Positions 16,096 to 24,748 of a DNA stretch of 64,000 nucleotides are shown here, in pieces; the first letter of the stretch is position 1, and the number at the start of each line of letters is the position of its first letter. The position numbers and the translations under genes are program-made. This DNA comes from Leucobacter sp042726155. Lineage in GTDB: Bacteria; Actinomycetota; Actinomycetes; Actinomycetales; Microbacteriaceae. The notes below the pieces were generated by a model, which did not search any database, was not told where the DNA came from, and saw only the letters and a list, made by a program, of their open reading frames with translations. Location of the stretch: the NCBI RefSeq assembly GCF_042726155.1, contig NZ_JBHXHV010000003.1, positions 462,544-526,543 on the forward strand, read 5' to 3'.

Positions 16096-17945
16096 CGCTT
16101 CGAACCTTCCTTACCCTCCACATCCCCGGAGAGCGCCGCGATGAATGCCTCCTGGGGCACCTCGACGCGTCCCACCATTTTCATGCGCTTCTTGCCCTCT
16201 TTCTGCTTTTCAAGCAGCTTCCGCTTACGACTGATATCGCCGCCGTAGCATTTCGCGAGCACGTCCTTGCGGATCGCGCGAATCGTCTCTCGGGCGATCA
16301 CGCGTGCACCGATGGCGGCCTGAATTGGCACCTCAAACTGCTGACGCGGGATGAGCTTGCGCAGGCGTTCGGCCATCATCGTGCCGTACGAGTAGGCGTT
16401 GTCGCGGTGCACGATCGCACTGAACGCGTCGACTGCCTCACCCTGCAGCAGGATGTCGACCTTCACGAGATCCGCCTCTTGATCACCCATTGGCTCGTAG
16501 TCGAGGCTCGCGTACCCCTGCGTGCGGCTCTTGAGGTGATCAAAGAAGTCGAACACAATCTCGCCGAGCGGGATGCTGTAGCGCAGTTCCACACGCTCAC
16601 CGAGGTACTCCATTCCGAGCAGATTTCCGCGGCGGCTCTGGCAGAGTTCCATGATCGCGCCGACATAGTCCTTCGGGGCGAGGATCGCGGTCTTCACCAC
16701 GGGCTCACGCACGCTGGAAATTTTTCCGTCGGGATACTCTGACGGGTTCGTCACCGTGATCTCGCGGCCGTCGTCGGTCGTGACCTGATAGATCACGCTC
16801 GGGGCCGTAGCAATCAGGTCGAGATCGAACTCGCGCCGCAGGCGCTCAGAAATGATCTCGAGGTGCAGGAGCCCAAGGAAGCCGCATCGGAAACCGAATC
16901 CGAGCGCCACAGAGGTTTCGGGTTCGTACTGCAGAGCAGCGTCTTCAAGCTTCAGCTTGTCGAGAGCCTCGCGCAGAACCGGGTAATCGCTGCCGTCGAG
17001 CGGGTACAGGCCCGAGAAGACCATCGGTTTCGGATCGGTGTACCCGGGCAGTGCGACCGTCGCCGGGTTGCGCTTCGCCGTGACCGTGTCGCCGACCTTC
17101 GAAAGTCGAACGTCTTTTACGCCGGTAATCAGGTACCCGACCTCGCCAACGGCGAGACCCTTCGTCGGGGTCGGTTCGGGGGCGGAGACGCCCACCTCGA
17201 GCGCTTCGTGCTCGGAACCGGTCGACATCATCTGGACCTTCTCGCGCGGTGACAGCTTGCCGTCGATCATGCGCACGTAGGTCACTACGCCGCGGTAGGC
17301 GTCGTAGACGGAGTCGAAGATCATGGCTCGGGGCGGTCCGTCGGCATTGCCGACCGGTGCTGGGATGCGCTGCACGACGAGGTCGAGCAACTCTTCAACG
17401 CCGGCGCCCGTCTTGCCGGACACCTTGAGAATGTCGTCGGGATTGCCGCCGATGAGATCGGAAATCTCGCGCGCTACCCGCTCGGGGTCAGCGGCCGGGA
17501 GATCAATCTTGTTGAGCACCGGGATGATCTCAAGATCGTTCTCCATGGCGAGGTAGAGGTTCGCAAGTGTCTGTGCCTCTATGCCCTGTGCCGCATCAAC
17601 GAGCAGGATCGCACCCTCGCACGCGGCGAGTGAGCGGGATACCTCGTAGCTGAAGTCGACGTGCCCTGGGGTGTCAATCATGTTGAGGGCGAAGTCGCCC
17701 GCGTCGGTCTGCCAGTGCATGCGCACGGCCTGCGATTTGATGGTGATGCCGCGCTCGCGCTCGATATCCATGCGGTCGAGGTACTGGGCCCGCATCTCGC
17801 GGTCGGGAACGGTGCCCGTCACCTGCAACATGCGGTCGGCGAGCGTCGACTTACCGTGGTCGATGTGCGCGATGATGCAGAAGTTGCGAATCATCGCGGG
17901 GTCGGTCGACGCCGGAGCTGGGGGGTTCATGCTGCGTGGAGACAT
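16092..17945 (-). CDS. lepA: elongation factor 4 (LepA)
   Basis: Ribosome-associated translational GTPase acting in back-translocation or initiation. About 617 residues. G1 is HIDHGKSTLADRML, with DTPGHVDF and NKIDLP; EF-G-like domains and the LepA C-terminal domain (GGDISRKRKLLEKQKEGKKR) follow. Starts at TTG 17954, ATG 17945 or ATG 17930 are all possible. ATG 17945 is chosen because GATAAT lies 8 nt upstream, and none has a clear ribosome site. Confidence 0.95.
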   Translation of the reverse strand: MSPRSMNPPAPASTDPAMIRNFCIIAHIDHGKSTLADRMLQVTGTVPDREMRAQYLDRMDIERERGITIKSQAVRMHWQTDAGDFALNMIDTPGHVDFSYEVSRSLAACEGAILLVDAAQGIEAQTLANLYLAMENDLEIIPVLNKIDLPAADPERVAREISDLIGGNPDDILKVSGKTGAGVEELLDLVVQRIPAPVGNADGPPRAMIFDSVYDAYRGVVTYVRMIDGKLSPREKVQMMSTGSEHEALEVGVSAPEPTPTKGLAVGEVGYLITGVKDVRLSKVGDTVTAKRNPATVALPGYTDPKPMVFSGLYPLDGSDYPVLREALDKLKLEDAALQYEPETSVALGFGFRCGFLGLLHLEIISERLRREFDLDLIATAPSVIYQVTTDDGREITVTNPSEYPDGKISSVREPVVKTAILAPKDYVGAIMELCQSRRGNLLGMEYLGERVELRYSIPLGEIVFDFFDHLKSRTQGYASLDYEPMGDQEADLVKVDILLQGEAVDAFSAIVHRDNAYSYGTMMAERLRKLIPRQQFEVPIQAAIGARVIARETIRAIRKDVLAKCYGGDISRKRKLLEKQKEGKKRMKMVGRVEVPQEAFIAALSGDVEGKEGSKR

Positions 17946-18043
17946 TGTTCGCAATTATCGCACGCGCCGGGCGCAAACCACGCGCCGGACACCAAGCGCG
18001 TCGAACGCGGCCCTGACAATCCCGGATCTGCGACAATACCCGC

Positions 18044-18904
18044 ATGCCTCGCGTCGCCGCCCTGTACCGCCATCCCGTCAAGGGCTTCACCCCTGAGTTG
18101 CGCACGCAGCTGACGATTCAGCGCGACGGTCGGGTGTTGGGCGACCGGGTGCTCGCTTTCCGGTTCGCCGAAGCAGCGAGCCCCGAGAAACGCGACGGCC
18201 TTGACTATTGGCCGAAAGCGCGGGGGCTGTCGCTCCAGGATTTTCCGGCACTTGCGGCGCTCCGCCTCAGCTACGACGAGGTCACTCGTCGGCTCGACGT
18301 CTCGCACGCGGGATCCCGAATCGTGGAAGCGGGGCTCGATACCGAGGGGCGCCAGCATCTCGTCGACGCCGTGACGGCATTCGTGCTCGACAGTGCTCAG
18401 TCGACACGGCTTGGGCGCCCGGGCCGGTTGCCGCTCGTACTCGTTGGCGACGGTGTCCACTCGCGATTTCAGGATCGCGCCCAGGGCTACGTGTCTGTGC
18501 ATAGTGAAGCGAGCGTGCGCGCGCTCGCGGATGCACTCGCGAGCGATGGCGGTGAGTCGCTCGACATTGATAGTCGTCGCTTCCGGTCGAACATTGTCAT
18601 CGAAGGTCTCGATGCGTGGGACGAGCTGGCCTGGCAGGGGCGCATTCGCATCGGCACGCTCGAATTTCGCGCCGCCGCCCCGATCGTGCGCTGTCTCGCA
18701 ACGCACGCCAACCCCGACACAGGCGAGCGCGATGCCCGCGTGTTGACCACCCTCACGAAGCGTTTCGGTCAGCAAGAACCCACACTCGGCAGGCTCCTGT
18801 TGCCCGCCGCACTGCACGAGCCGATGCCAGCGGGTACCTCGCTAGGCACGGCGGTGTGGGGCACGGTCAGCGTCGGCGACGAGGTCGAACTCCTTGACGA
18901 GTGA
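18044..18904 (+). CDS. MOSC-domain protein
   Basis: 286 residues. The N-terminal MOSC beta-barrel begins ALYRHPVKGFTPE and the C-terminal MOSC domain includes RFRSNIVIEGLDAW and APIVRCLATHANPDTGERD, with the conserved Cys expected to hold a sulfur or molybdenum-cofactor ligand (RCLAT). Relatives include YcbX and the mARC-type reductases, which reduce N-hydroxylated compounds. No ferredoxin domain is present. It stands alone, divergent from lepA. GACAAT lies 6 nt before the ATG, a weak leaderless promoter. Confidence 0.87.
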   Translation: MPRVAALYRHPVKGFTPELRTQLTIQRDGRVLGDRVLAFRFAEAASPEKRDGLDYWPKARGLSLQDFPALAALRLSYDEVTRRLDVSHAGSRIVEAGLDTEGRQHLVDAVTAFVLDSAQSTRLGRPGRLPLVLVGDGVHSRFQDRAQGYVSVHSEASVRALADALASDGGESLDIDSRRFRSNIVIEGLDAWDELAWQGRIRIGTLEFRAAAPIVRCLATHANPDTGERDARVLTTLTKRFGQQEPTLGRLLLPAALHEPMPAGTSLGTAVWGTVSVGDEVELLDE

Positions 18905-18957
18905 GTCGAGCAGCGCCGCACGCAACTGAAACCCCTGTGATCGCCGCCGACTTCTGA

Positions 18958-19065
18958 TAGAGTTGGTTCTTGGCTTGCGTGTGGTCTTCACCACACAACC
19001 CGCAAGGTGCCCTCTCTCACCGTGCGGAACATCCCGTCAACCGGATCTAAAGGACACTTTTACAC
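18958..19065 (+). promoter_or_regulatory. rpsT promoter and structured 5' leader
   Basis: TAGAGT at 18958-18963 is the likely -10. The roughly 95-nt leader holds a hairpin GTGTGGT-CTTC-ACCACAC (18979-18996), flanked by TTGC and GCAA that extend it across a 5-nt bulge. TAAAGGA lies about 11 nt before the GTG start. S20 represses its own translation in E. coli, so a control role is possible but unproven here. Confidence 0.5.
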
Positions 19066-19326
19066 GTGGCAAATATTAAGTCGCAGATCAAGCGCATCAA
19101 GACCAACCAAAAGGCGACTGACCGCAACAAGGCGTACAAGAGCGAGCTCCGCACCGTTGTGCGCGCTGCGCGCGAAGCTATCGCCGGTGGCGATAAGGCC
19201 GTTGCAGAAGCAAAGCTGAAGACCGCTGGTCGCAAGCTGGACAAGGCAGCCTCGAAGGGTGTCATCCACAAGAACCAGGCAGCGAACCGCAAGTCGAAGC
19301 TTGCCGCTCAGGTGGCAGCGCTCTAA
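19066..19326 (+). CDS. rpsT: 30S ribosomal protein S20
   Basis: 86 residues, a basic helical protein that binds 16S rRNA early in assembly. It starts MANIKSQIKRIKTNQKATD from GTG at 19066 and ends KNQAANRKSKLAAQVAAL, the family signature. It is monocistronic with its own terminator. Confidence 0.97.
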   Translation: MANIKSQIKRIKTNQKATDRNKAYKSELRTVVRAAREAIAGGDKAVAEAKLKTAGRKLDKAASKGVIHKNQAANRKSKLAAQVAAL

Positions 19327-19346
19327 CTCGCGCTCGCAGTCGATTC

Positions 19347-19372
19347 AGGCCCCGCTTCTGCGGGGCCTTTTT
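19347..19372 (+). terminator. rpsT intrinsic terminator
   Basis: AGGCCCCGC, loop TTCT, GCGGGGCCT, then four more T: a classic Rho-independent terminator 20 nt after the stop codon. Confidence 0.93.
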
Positions 19373-19377
19373 CGTGT

Positions 19378-20415
19378 CTAGACGCGGCCGCGCTTCGCAA
19401 CAAACAGCAGGTATTTTTCGAGCGCGTACTCGGGATCGCGGCTGCCGCCCTTCAGGCGCCACTCCGTCTCCGCTGCCATATCGATCGCGCGTGCGAGGTC
19501 TTCTTCGCGCCAGCCGCGCACCTCGCGGAGAGCGCGATCGACCTGCCACGGCGCCATGCCCAGTTCCTTCGCGAGTTGGCCGCCGGATCCCCCAGCGCCG
19601 AACACCCGCGCCATCGCCCGCACCTTCATGTTGAGCGCCGCGAGCATCGGAATCGGATCGGTGCCGGTGGAGAACGCCTGGCGCAACAGCACCAGCGCAT
19701 CCGCGGCGCGCCCTGCGGTTGCAGCGTCGGCAACGCGGAAGGCGTTCGTCTCGACACGACCCTCGGTCGCGCGGGTGACCTGGTCCTCGGTGATCCTCGT
19801 GCCGACATCAGAGACGAGCTGCCCGATCGCTCCCGCGAGTTCCCCGATGCCGCCGGAATAGGCGGCTGCGAGGTTGCGGGCGGCTCCGGGAGTCGCCTGG
19901 GCACCCAAGCGCCGGAACTCTGCCTGCACGAACGCGAGGCGATCCTGGTCCTTTTTCACCTCAGCGCACACGACCTCGATGCCGCCGCCAGCTCCGCCAC
20001 GCACGAGGTCGAGCAGGGCCTTGCCGCGTTGACCACCCGAGTGCCTGAGCACGAGCGTTGTGTCATCAGCGGGTTGGGCAACGTATCGCTTCGCGTCCTC
20101 AAGGAACGCATCGGAGCACTTCTCGACGCCTTCGACGCGAATGAGCCGCGGCTCCGCAAAGAGCGACGGACTCGCGATCGTGAAGAGCTCGCCCGATGTG
20201 TAGGAGGCCGCGTCTACGTCGTGCACTTCAAGGTCTGAGTTGGCTTCGAGGAGCGCCGCTCGAATCGCCTGGCCCGCGCGGTCCGCGAGGAAGGATTCAG
20301 GCCCAGAAATCAGAACCACCGGTGCGGGGCGCACCTCGCTCCAGTCGATCTGCGGGATCTTCGCGCTCGCCCGCGAAGTCGTTGCCCGAGGGGCCGGTTT
20401 CCGTGCTGCTGCCAC
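19378..20415 (-). CDS. holA: DNA polymerase III subunit delta
   Basis: Clamp-loader subunit that opens the beta clamp. 345 residues: an AAA+-like N-terminal domain (APVVLISGPESFLADRAG, LRHSGGQRGKALLDLV), a lid domain, and a C-terminal collar domain (MKVRAMARVFGAGG, MAPWQVDRALREVRGW). In related genomes it directly follows comEC; here the adh-merR pair intervenes. TAGTCT ends 6 nt before the GTG start, which also has GGAAGG. Confidence 0.9.
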   Translation of the reverse strand: MAAARKPAPRATTSRASAKIPQIDWSEVRPAPVVLISGPESFLADRAGQAIRAALLEANSDLEVHDVDAASYTSGELFTIASPSLFAEPRLIRVEGVEKCSDAFLEDAKRYVAQPADDTTLVLRHSGGQRGKALLDLVRGGAGGGIEVVCAEVKKDQDRLAFVQAEFRRLGAQATPGAARNLAAAYSGGIGELAGAIGQLVSDVGTRITEDQVTRATEGRVETNAFRVADAATAGRAADALVLLRQAFSTGTDPIPMLAALNMKVRAMARVFGAGGSGGQLAKELGMAPWQVDRALREVRGWREEDLARAIDMAAETEWRLKGGSRDPEYALEKYLLFVAKRGRV

Positions 20416-20421
20416 CCTTCC

Positions 20422-20427
20422 AGACTA
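20422..20427 (-). promoter_or_regulatory. -10 box of holA
   Basis: TAGTCT, 6 nt, GTG at 20415. It gives holA its own leaderless promoter now that it is separated from comEC. Confidence 0.5.
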
Positions 20428-20468
20428 CCGGTCGCGAGGCATGGCGACGCCGCGCTTCGGGCCCCCGC

Positions 20469-21506
20469 TCACTGCACGTGCGCGCGGAGAGCCGTCGACG
20501 ACCGCATCACAATCGCAACTTTTCCAGTGGTCCGGCCCGCAAGCAGGTCGCTGATGAGTGAGTCTTGGTCTCCGAGTTGCGTGGTGGCGGTGAGGTCGAC
20601 CCGCACTGATCCGTCGGCGACGGCGGTGAGCGCCCAGCGCAGCGAATCCGCACCCTGTTCGGGGTGCGTACCAAGCCACGCTCCAACGTTGAAGCCCGCC
20701 GTCGTCTTATTCTCGAGCCAGTGAGCCATTGTGCTCACTGAGACATCCGCCGACTGTGAAGCGTTGCCGACGCGAAGCATCCGACCGCCCCCGCGAAGTA
20801 CGCGGAATGCGTCTCGTGTCGCCTCACCACCGACCGGATCAACCACAATGTCGTACGTGCCCGCGTGGATGGCCGACAGGTCTTTTCGCAGGTAGGCGTT
20901 GTCGTAACCGAGTTCGAGCGCCGCCTGTTGTTTGTCGGGAGTGCCCACTACCGCGTCCACACGGGATGCGCCCAGCACGCGCGCAATCTGACCGAACTGA
21001 GATCCGAGGCCCCCGATACCGGCGTGCACAAGCACCGTCTCGCCTGCCTCACACCGCGCAACTCTCGTCAGCGCGAGGTGGGCAGTAACGGTGTTGATGG
21101 GAACGACGGCGGCCTGTGCGCTGCTCATGCCGCCCGGTATCGGAGCGACGAGGTCCATGCGGGCGCGCACCACTTCGGCAAATCCGCCGGCACCGGGGAG
21201 CAACGCGGCGACACGCTGGCCGACGACGAGGGAGATGTCCCCTCCCCCAATTGCGCGCACGGTGCCGGCGACCTCGATGCCCGGAATGAAGCCCTCGTGT
21301 TGCGGCATCACACCGGTCGCCCAGAACGCGTCAATGAGGCCAACGCCGGCGGCTTCGACGTCGATGGTAATCTCCCCAGCACCTGGCTCCGGAATTTCGG
21401 AATCGGTCACGGCGAGACTCCGGAGGGGCGGATGAGGCGTCTGACCCGGTGCTTGGGACACAGAACTGGTGCTGGGGGTCGTATCGGTAATGGTGAGCGA
21501 GCGCAT
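20469..21506 (-). CDS. zinc-less quinone oxidoreductase-like MDR enzyme
   Basis: 345 residues of the medium-chain dehydrogenase/reductase superfamily. The GroES-like N-terminal half has EVAGTVRAIG and VPINTVTAHLAL. The Rossmann half has VHAGIGGLGSQFGQIAR (GxGxxG-like) and DPVGGEATRDAFRVLRGGGRMLRVG. The Cys/His residues for zinc are absent, as in NADPH:quinone reductases. The substrate is unknown. Its MerR-type promoter and divergent MerR regulator suggest induction by an electrophile, aldehyde or similar stress. AAGGAG precedes the ATG. Confidence 0.85.
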   Translation of the reverse strand: MRSLTITDTTPSTSSVSQAPGQTPHPPLRSLAVTDSEIPEPGAGEITIDVEAAGVGLIDAFWATGVMPQHEGFIPGIEVAGTVRAIGGGDISLVVGQRVAALLPGAGGFAEVVRARMDLVAPIPGGMSSAQAAVVPINTVTAHLALTRVARCEAGETVLVHAGIGGLGSQFGQIARVLGASRVDAVVGTPDKQQAALELGYDNAYLRKDLSAIHAGTYDIVVDPVGGEATRDAFRVLRGGGRMLRVGNASQSADVSVSTMAHWLENKTTAGFNVGAWLGTHPEQGADSLRWALTAVADGSVRVDLTATTQLGDQDSLISDLLAGRTTGKVAIVMRSSTALRAHVQ

Positions 21507-21545
21507 GGCTTCTCCTTGAATTGGGGGGGGGCGAGTGCACCCGTG

Positions 21546-21576
21546 AGCCTAGAAGTTGGAGCGCACTCCACTGCAA
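21546..21576 (-). promoter_or_regulatory. MerR-type promoter of the oxidoreductase gene
   Basis: On the minus strand -35 TTGCAG (21576-21571), a 19-nt spacer, and -10 TAGGCT (21551-21546). The spacer carries the palindrome TGGAGTGCGCTCCA. An over-long 19-bp spacer with the operator inside is the hallmark of MerR-activated promoters. Confidence 0.82.
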
Positions 21577-21596
21577 GTCAGTCCACTGCAAGTCAG
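21567..21596. repeat. 15-bp tandem direct repeat in the adh-merR control region
   Basis: TCCACTGCAAGTCAG occurs twice head to tail (21567-21581 and 21582-21596). One copy supplies the -35 of the oxidoreductase promoter and the other contains the stop codon of the long comEC frame (21593-21595). It could be a small duplication or a second binding site. Confidence 0.85.
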
Positions 21597-24500
21597 TCAT
21601 CGCCCCGGGCCGCGCTGAGGCTGTCAGTCGCGGTGACTGTCAAGCGGGTGCGGCAGGTTGACCTGGAGTGCACTCCAGGAGTTACGCTCTGCATGTGAGT
21701 GAGCGAGCATGGTTGACCATCGCCGAGATGGCAGAGTCCACGGGGCTCAGCGTCGACACGCTGCGCTGGTATGAGCGTGAGGGCATCCTGCCGCGAGTGA
21801 CGCGCAGTGCAGCAGGGCACCGTCGGTATGACGCGCGTGAACAGGGAATCGTCACCCTGCTCGTCGCGCTCCGCGACACCGGGATGAGCGCCGCCGCGAT
21901 GAAGCAGTTCGTAGAATTGCTCGGCGAGGGCGCGGCGAGCCACGGCCGCAGAATTACACTGCTCGAATCGAGCCGCGCGATGCTTCATGAGCGCCGCAGC
22001 CGCATTGAACTCGCTGAGGCAACGCTCGAAGCGAAGATCGCCCACTACGAAACGCTTATCGCGTCGGGGCTTGACTGCGACGGTGGCACAGTCCCGAGCA
22101 CACTGCAGACCCGCCAAGCCGCCCGCGTGTAGCTCGGTGTCTGTCGGCTCCGCGCGGGTACCGATTTCGGAGCGCGCCGCCCACACTCGGATCGCCCCGG
22201 GTGCGCCGCTCACGGCTATCGACCCCGATCGGTCCGTGCGGTACACCTCGGTTCCTGCGCGCTGAGCGTGCTCGATGGTTGGCGCCGATGGATGACCATA
22301 GGAGTTATCTGCTCCGACAGATACCAAACCGACGTCGGCGCTGATCGCTTGAAACAGCGCAGGATCGTGATCGGCGGACCCGTGGTGGGCGATCTTGAGC
22401 ACGTCGGCCGAGAGGCGGGTCGCGCTGGGGTCGGAGTCGAGCGCCGTGGCGTCGAGGTCAGGAGCGCGGAGCGCGCGCTGCTCATCTTCGCCGGTGTCTG
22501 CGAGCAACAGCACAGAGAGCTCACCAGCCTGCACCCGTAACACGAGACTCGCGCTGTTTGTATCGGCGGGGACGGCGTCCGGCTTGGGCGCGAGCAACTG
22601 CCAGGACAGGCCACCCAGAGACGCTGAGACGCCTGCTGATCCAACACTCGTCGGAATGCCCGCGACCGCGAGTTGCTTCAGCACGGCTCGGGCGCCGCCG
22701 TCCTCACGATTGTTCGGGGCGACGAGGGCACTGTCTGTGCGGGTGGCGATTTCGCCGAGCGCCCCGACGTGGTCGCGGTCATCGTGCGTCAGCACCAAGA
22801 GGGCGATGCGTCGCACACCGAATCTGTCGAGGCACGCGCGTAAGAGTTCGGGCGCGTCGCCCGTGTCCACGAGCATCACCTCGCTGGGCGTCACTGGGTC
22901 GCGCAGTAGCACCGCATCGCCTTGCCCGACGTCACAGGCGACGACACTCCAATCGCTGGGTGCGCTCATCCGTTCCGTCGCCGGATGAATCAACGTTGGC
23001 CCGAGGAATACACCCGTCGCCCCGCACATCAGCGCGGAGATACCAGTCGCGACGCGTCGGGTATGTGGCAGCGTGCCACGCCACGGCACGTAGCCCGCCC
23101 ATCGGATGCCGTTGGCGCCGATGCCGATGCCGTCTCCGACGTCGCCGCGTTCGCCGAAGCGCCGGTCGATCAACCACCAGGCGACAAGCACCGCGGCTTC
23201 AACGCCGGCGAGGAGCACCGCGCCCTCCCACCCGCCAGGCCACGCCCAGCGCGCACCGGGCAGAGCTGAAGTCACTTCGGCGGTGGCGGCGATCCAACGA
23301 GCTGCGAGGCTCGCCAGCCACGCGCAGCGGGTGGCGATCGGTTCGTTCAGCGGTGCCGCGAGCATCGCGAGCAGCCCGAGACCTGTTCCCCAGGGCGCGG
23401 CGGGAGCCGCCATCACGTTTGCGAGGAGGCCCGCCGCCGGAAACCCGGGCTGCACGAGCAAGAGCAACGGGCCACACGCGAATTGTGCGGCAATGGCGAC
23501 CGCGACGGGTGTGCGTATCCAGGCAGGAATGGGCCCAACACGACCCAGCACGGACGCGATATCAGGAACCCACAGCAGAATTCCCGCGGTCGCGGCCACC
23601 GAGAGGGCGAAGGCCGGCTGGAGTGCCTGCCACGGATCAGCGATGAGCAGTGCCAGTACCGCGACGCCCAACCCGGGAAGAGCAAGTGCACGCTTGCCAC
23701 CGAGCGACGAAATCAATACGACCGTCGCCATGACCGCTGCACGTTGCAGACTCGGGTCGGGACCGACGATCATGACGAAACCAGCGAGCGCCGCGCCCGC
23801 GAGCAAAATTTTGCCACGGCGCAGCACCCCCAGCCGGCCCGCCACTCCAGCGATGGCCGACACCACCAGGGCGCAATTCGCTCCCGACACCGCGACCAGG
23901 TGCGTCAGCGAGCTTTCCTGCATCCGCGTGCGTAGCTGCTCGGAGACCAGGGACGTATCGCCAACCGCCAGTCCGGGTACGAGTTGCGCTCCGACAATAC
24001 GCGATGAGATATCGCGTAGACCAAGTCGGAGGTGTGCCGCGCGCTCGCCGATCCGGCGGGCGACAGAATCGAACACTCCGCCGACCCCCGTATCTCCTCC
24101 CGGGCGCTTTGCGCCATCGACGGGGGTGAGCTTCGCAACCCGTAATCCAAACGCCGCCGTCGACCCTGGGTCAAGCGCAACGACTCGAGCAACCGCGTGA
24201 AGCTGCGTACCGGGCGCCCAGCGCGCCGACTCCTCTGATGAGGTCGCAATGTCGTCACACCAGAGCACAACCGGAACTGCGCCGCCCGACGCATCTGCAG
24301 TAGCGGGCACCCAAGCTGCTGCGGCACCGTTTGCGGAGTCGACGCTCTTGGGAAATCCGCGCAGGGTGACGTCGATGTCGAGCGATCGCTCACTCTGTGC
24401 GGCCTGCGTGAGCACGGGATCGGAGCGCGCTCCTTCGAGGGCATCGATGCGAACCCCCAGGAGGAGAAGCATCGCGCACCCGACCGCGACGGTCGAACAC

Positions 24501-24748
24501 CACACTCGAGTGCGATCGATACTCGCGTTGCTATTACGAGTTCGACCGGCACAAGCATGCGATGCCTGGTACGCGGCTCCAAAGACGACGACCACAGCTA
24601 TTCCCGCAGTGACGCCGATAACACTGCCGAGAGCGAGCCAGAGCCCCGTGCCCGGTCGAACGACCGCTATCGAGGTAAGGCCCCAGCACGCGAAGGCCGG
24701 TGCCAGAACGCGCCATGTTCCCGGAGGCGAACGCGAGGCGACGGTCAT
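21593..24748 (-). CDS. comEC: ComEC/Rec2 competence channel with abnormal 3' extension
   Basis: Inner-membrane DNA-uptake channel. 1,051 residues from ATG 24748, which overlaps the comEA stop by 4 nt. It has N-terminal membrane segments, the Competence domain (VAVSGANCALVVSAIAGVAG), and a metallo-beta-lactamase domain with CDVGQGDAVLL, LVLTHDDRDHVGAL and LKIAHHGSADHDP. Sequence typical of the family ends near RTDRSGSIAVSGAPG (about 22225). The remaining about 200 codons continue without a stop through the whole antisense of merR and end at 21593. The family is usually about 700-850 residues, so the native stop was probably lost when the adh-merR pair arrived. Whether the extension is made is unknown. 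Confidence 0.85.
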   Translation of the reverse strand: MTVASRSPPGTWRVLAPAFACWGLTSIAVVRPGTGLWLALGSVIGVTAGIAVVVVFGAAYQASHACAGRTRNSNASIDRTRVWCSTVAVGCAMLLLLGVRIDALEGARSDPVLTQAAQSERSLDIDVTLRGFPKSVDSANGAAAAWVPATADASGGAVPVVLWCDDIATSSEESARWAPGTQLHAVARVVALDPGSTAAFGLRVAKLTPVDGAKRPGGDTGVGGVFDSVARRIGERAAHLRLGLRDISSRIVGAQLVPGLAVGDTSLVSEQLRTRMQESSLTHLVAVSGANCALVVSAIAGVAGRLGVLRRGKILLAGAALAGFVMIVGPDPSLQRAAVMATVVLISSLGGKRALALPGLGVAVLALLIADPWQALQPAFALSVAATAGILLWVPDIASVLGRVGPIPAWIRTPVAVAIAAQFACGPLLLLVQPGFPAAGLLANVMAAPAAPWGTGLGLLAMLAAPLNEPIATRCAWLASLAARWIAATAEVTSALPGARWAWPGGWEGAVLLAGVEAAVLVAWWLIDRRFGERGDVGDGIGIGANGIRWAGYVPWRGTLPHTRRVATGISALMCGATGVFLGPTLIHPATERMSAPSDWSVVACDVGQGDAVLLRDPVTPSEVMLVDTGDAPELLRACLDRFGVRRIALLVLTHDDRDHVGALGEIATRTDSALVAPNNREDGGARAVLKQLAVAGIPTSVGSAGVSASLGGLSWQLLAPKPDAVPADTNSASLVLRVQAGELSVLLLADTGEDEQRALRAPDLDATALDSDPSATRLSADVLKIAHHGSADHDPALFQAISADVGLVSVGADNSYGHPSAPTIEHAQRAGTEVYRTDRSGSIAVSGAPGAIRVWAARSEIGTRAEPTDTELHAGGLAGLQCARDCATVAVKPRRDKRFVVGDLRFERCLSEFNAAAALMKHRAARFEQCNSAAVARRALAEQFYELLHRGGAHPGVAERDEQGDDSLFTRVIPTVPCCTARHSRQDALTLIPAQRVDAEPRGLCHLGDGQPCSLTHMQSVTPGVHSRSTCRTRLTVTATDSLSAARGDD
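21658..21688 (+). promoter_or_regulatory. MerR-type autoregulated promoter of merR
   Basis: -35 TTGACC (21658-21663), a 19-nt spacer, and -10 TACGCT (21683-21688), with the perfect 18-bp palindrome CCTGGAGTGCACTCCAGG at 21662-21679. The -10 ends 6 nt before the GTG at 21695, so the message is probably leaderless. Confidence 0.85.
21695..22132 (+). CDS. MerR-family transcriptional regulator
   Basis: 145 residues from GTG 21695. The N-terminal winged helix has the MerR signature LSVDTLRWYEREGILP and GHRRYDAREQGIVTLLVALR. The long dimerisation coiled coil spans about 75-125. The only Cys is near the C-terminus (SGLDCDGG), so this is not a typical metal-binding CueR/ZntR type and looks closer to the AdhR/NmlR branch. 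It probably activates the divergent oxidoreductase and itself. The gene lies wholly antisense within the 3' part of the comEC reading frame. Confidence 0.9.
   Translation: MSERAWLTIAEMAESTGLSVDTLRWYEREGILPRVTRSAAGHRRYDAREQGIVTLLVALRDTGMSAAAMKQFVELLGEGAASHGRRITLLESSRAMLHERRSRIELAEATLEAKIAHYETLIASGLDCDGGTVPSTLQTRQAARV

Noticed and set aside
21593..22200. Simple single-base frameshift explaining the long comEC 3' end
   Set aside because: Neither of the two other minus-strand frames has a stop just after the family sequence ends, so one indel would not restore a normal end nearby.
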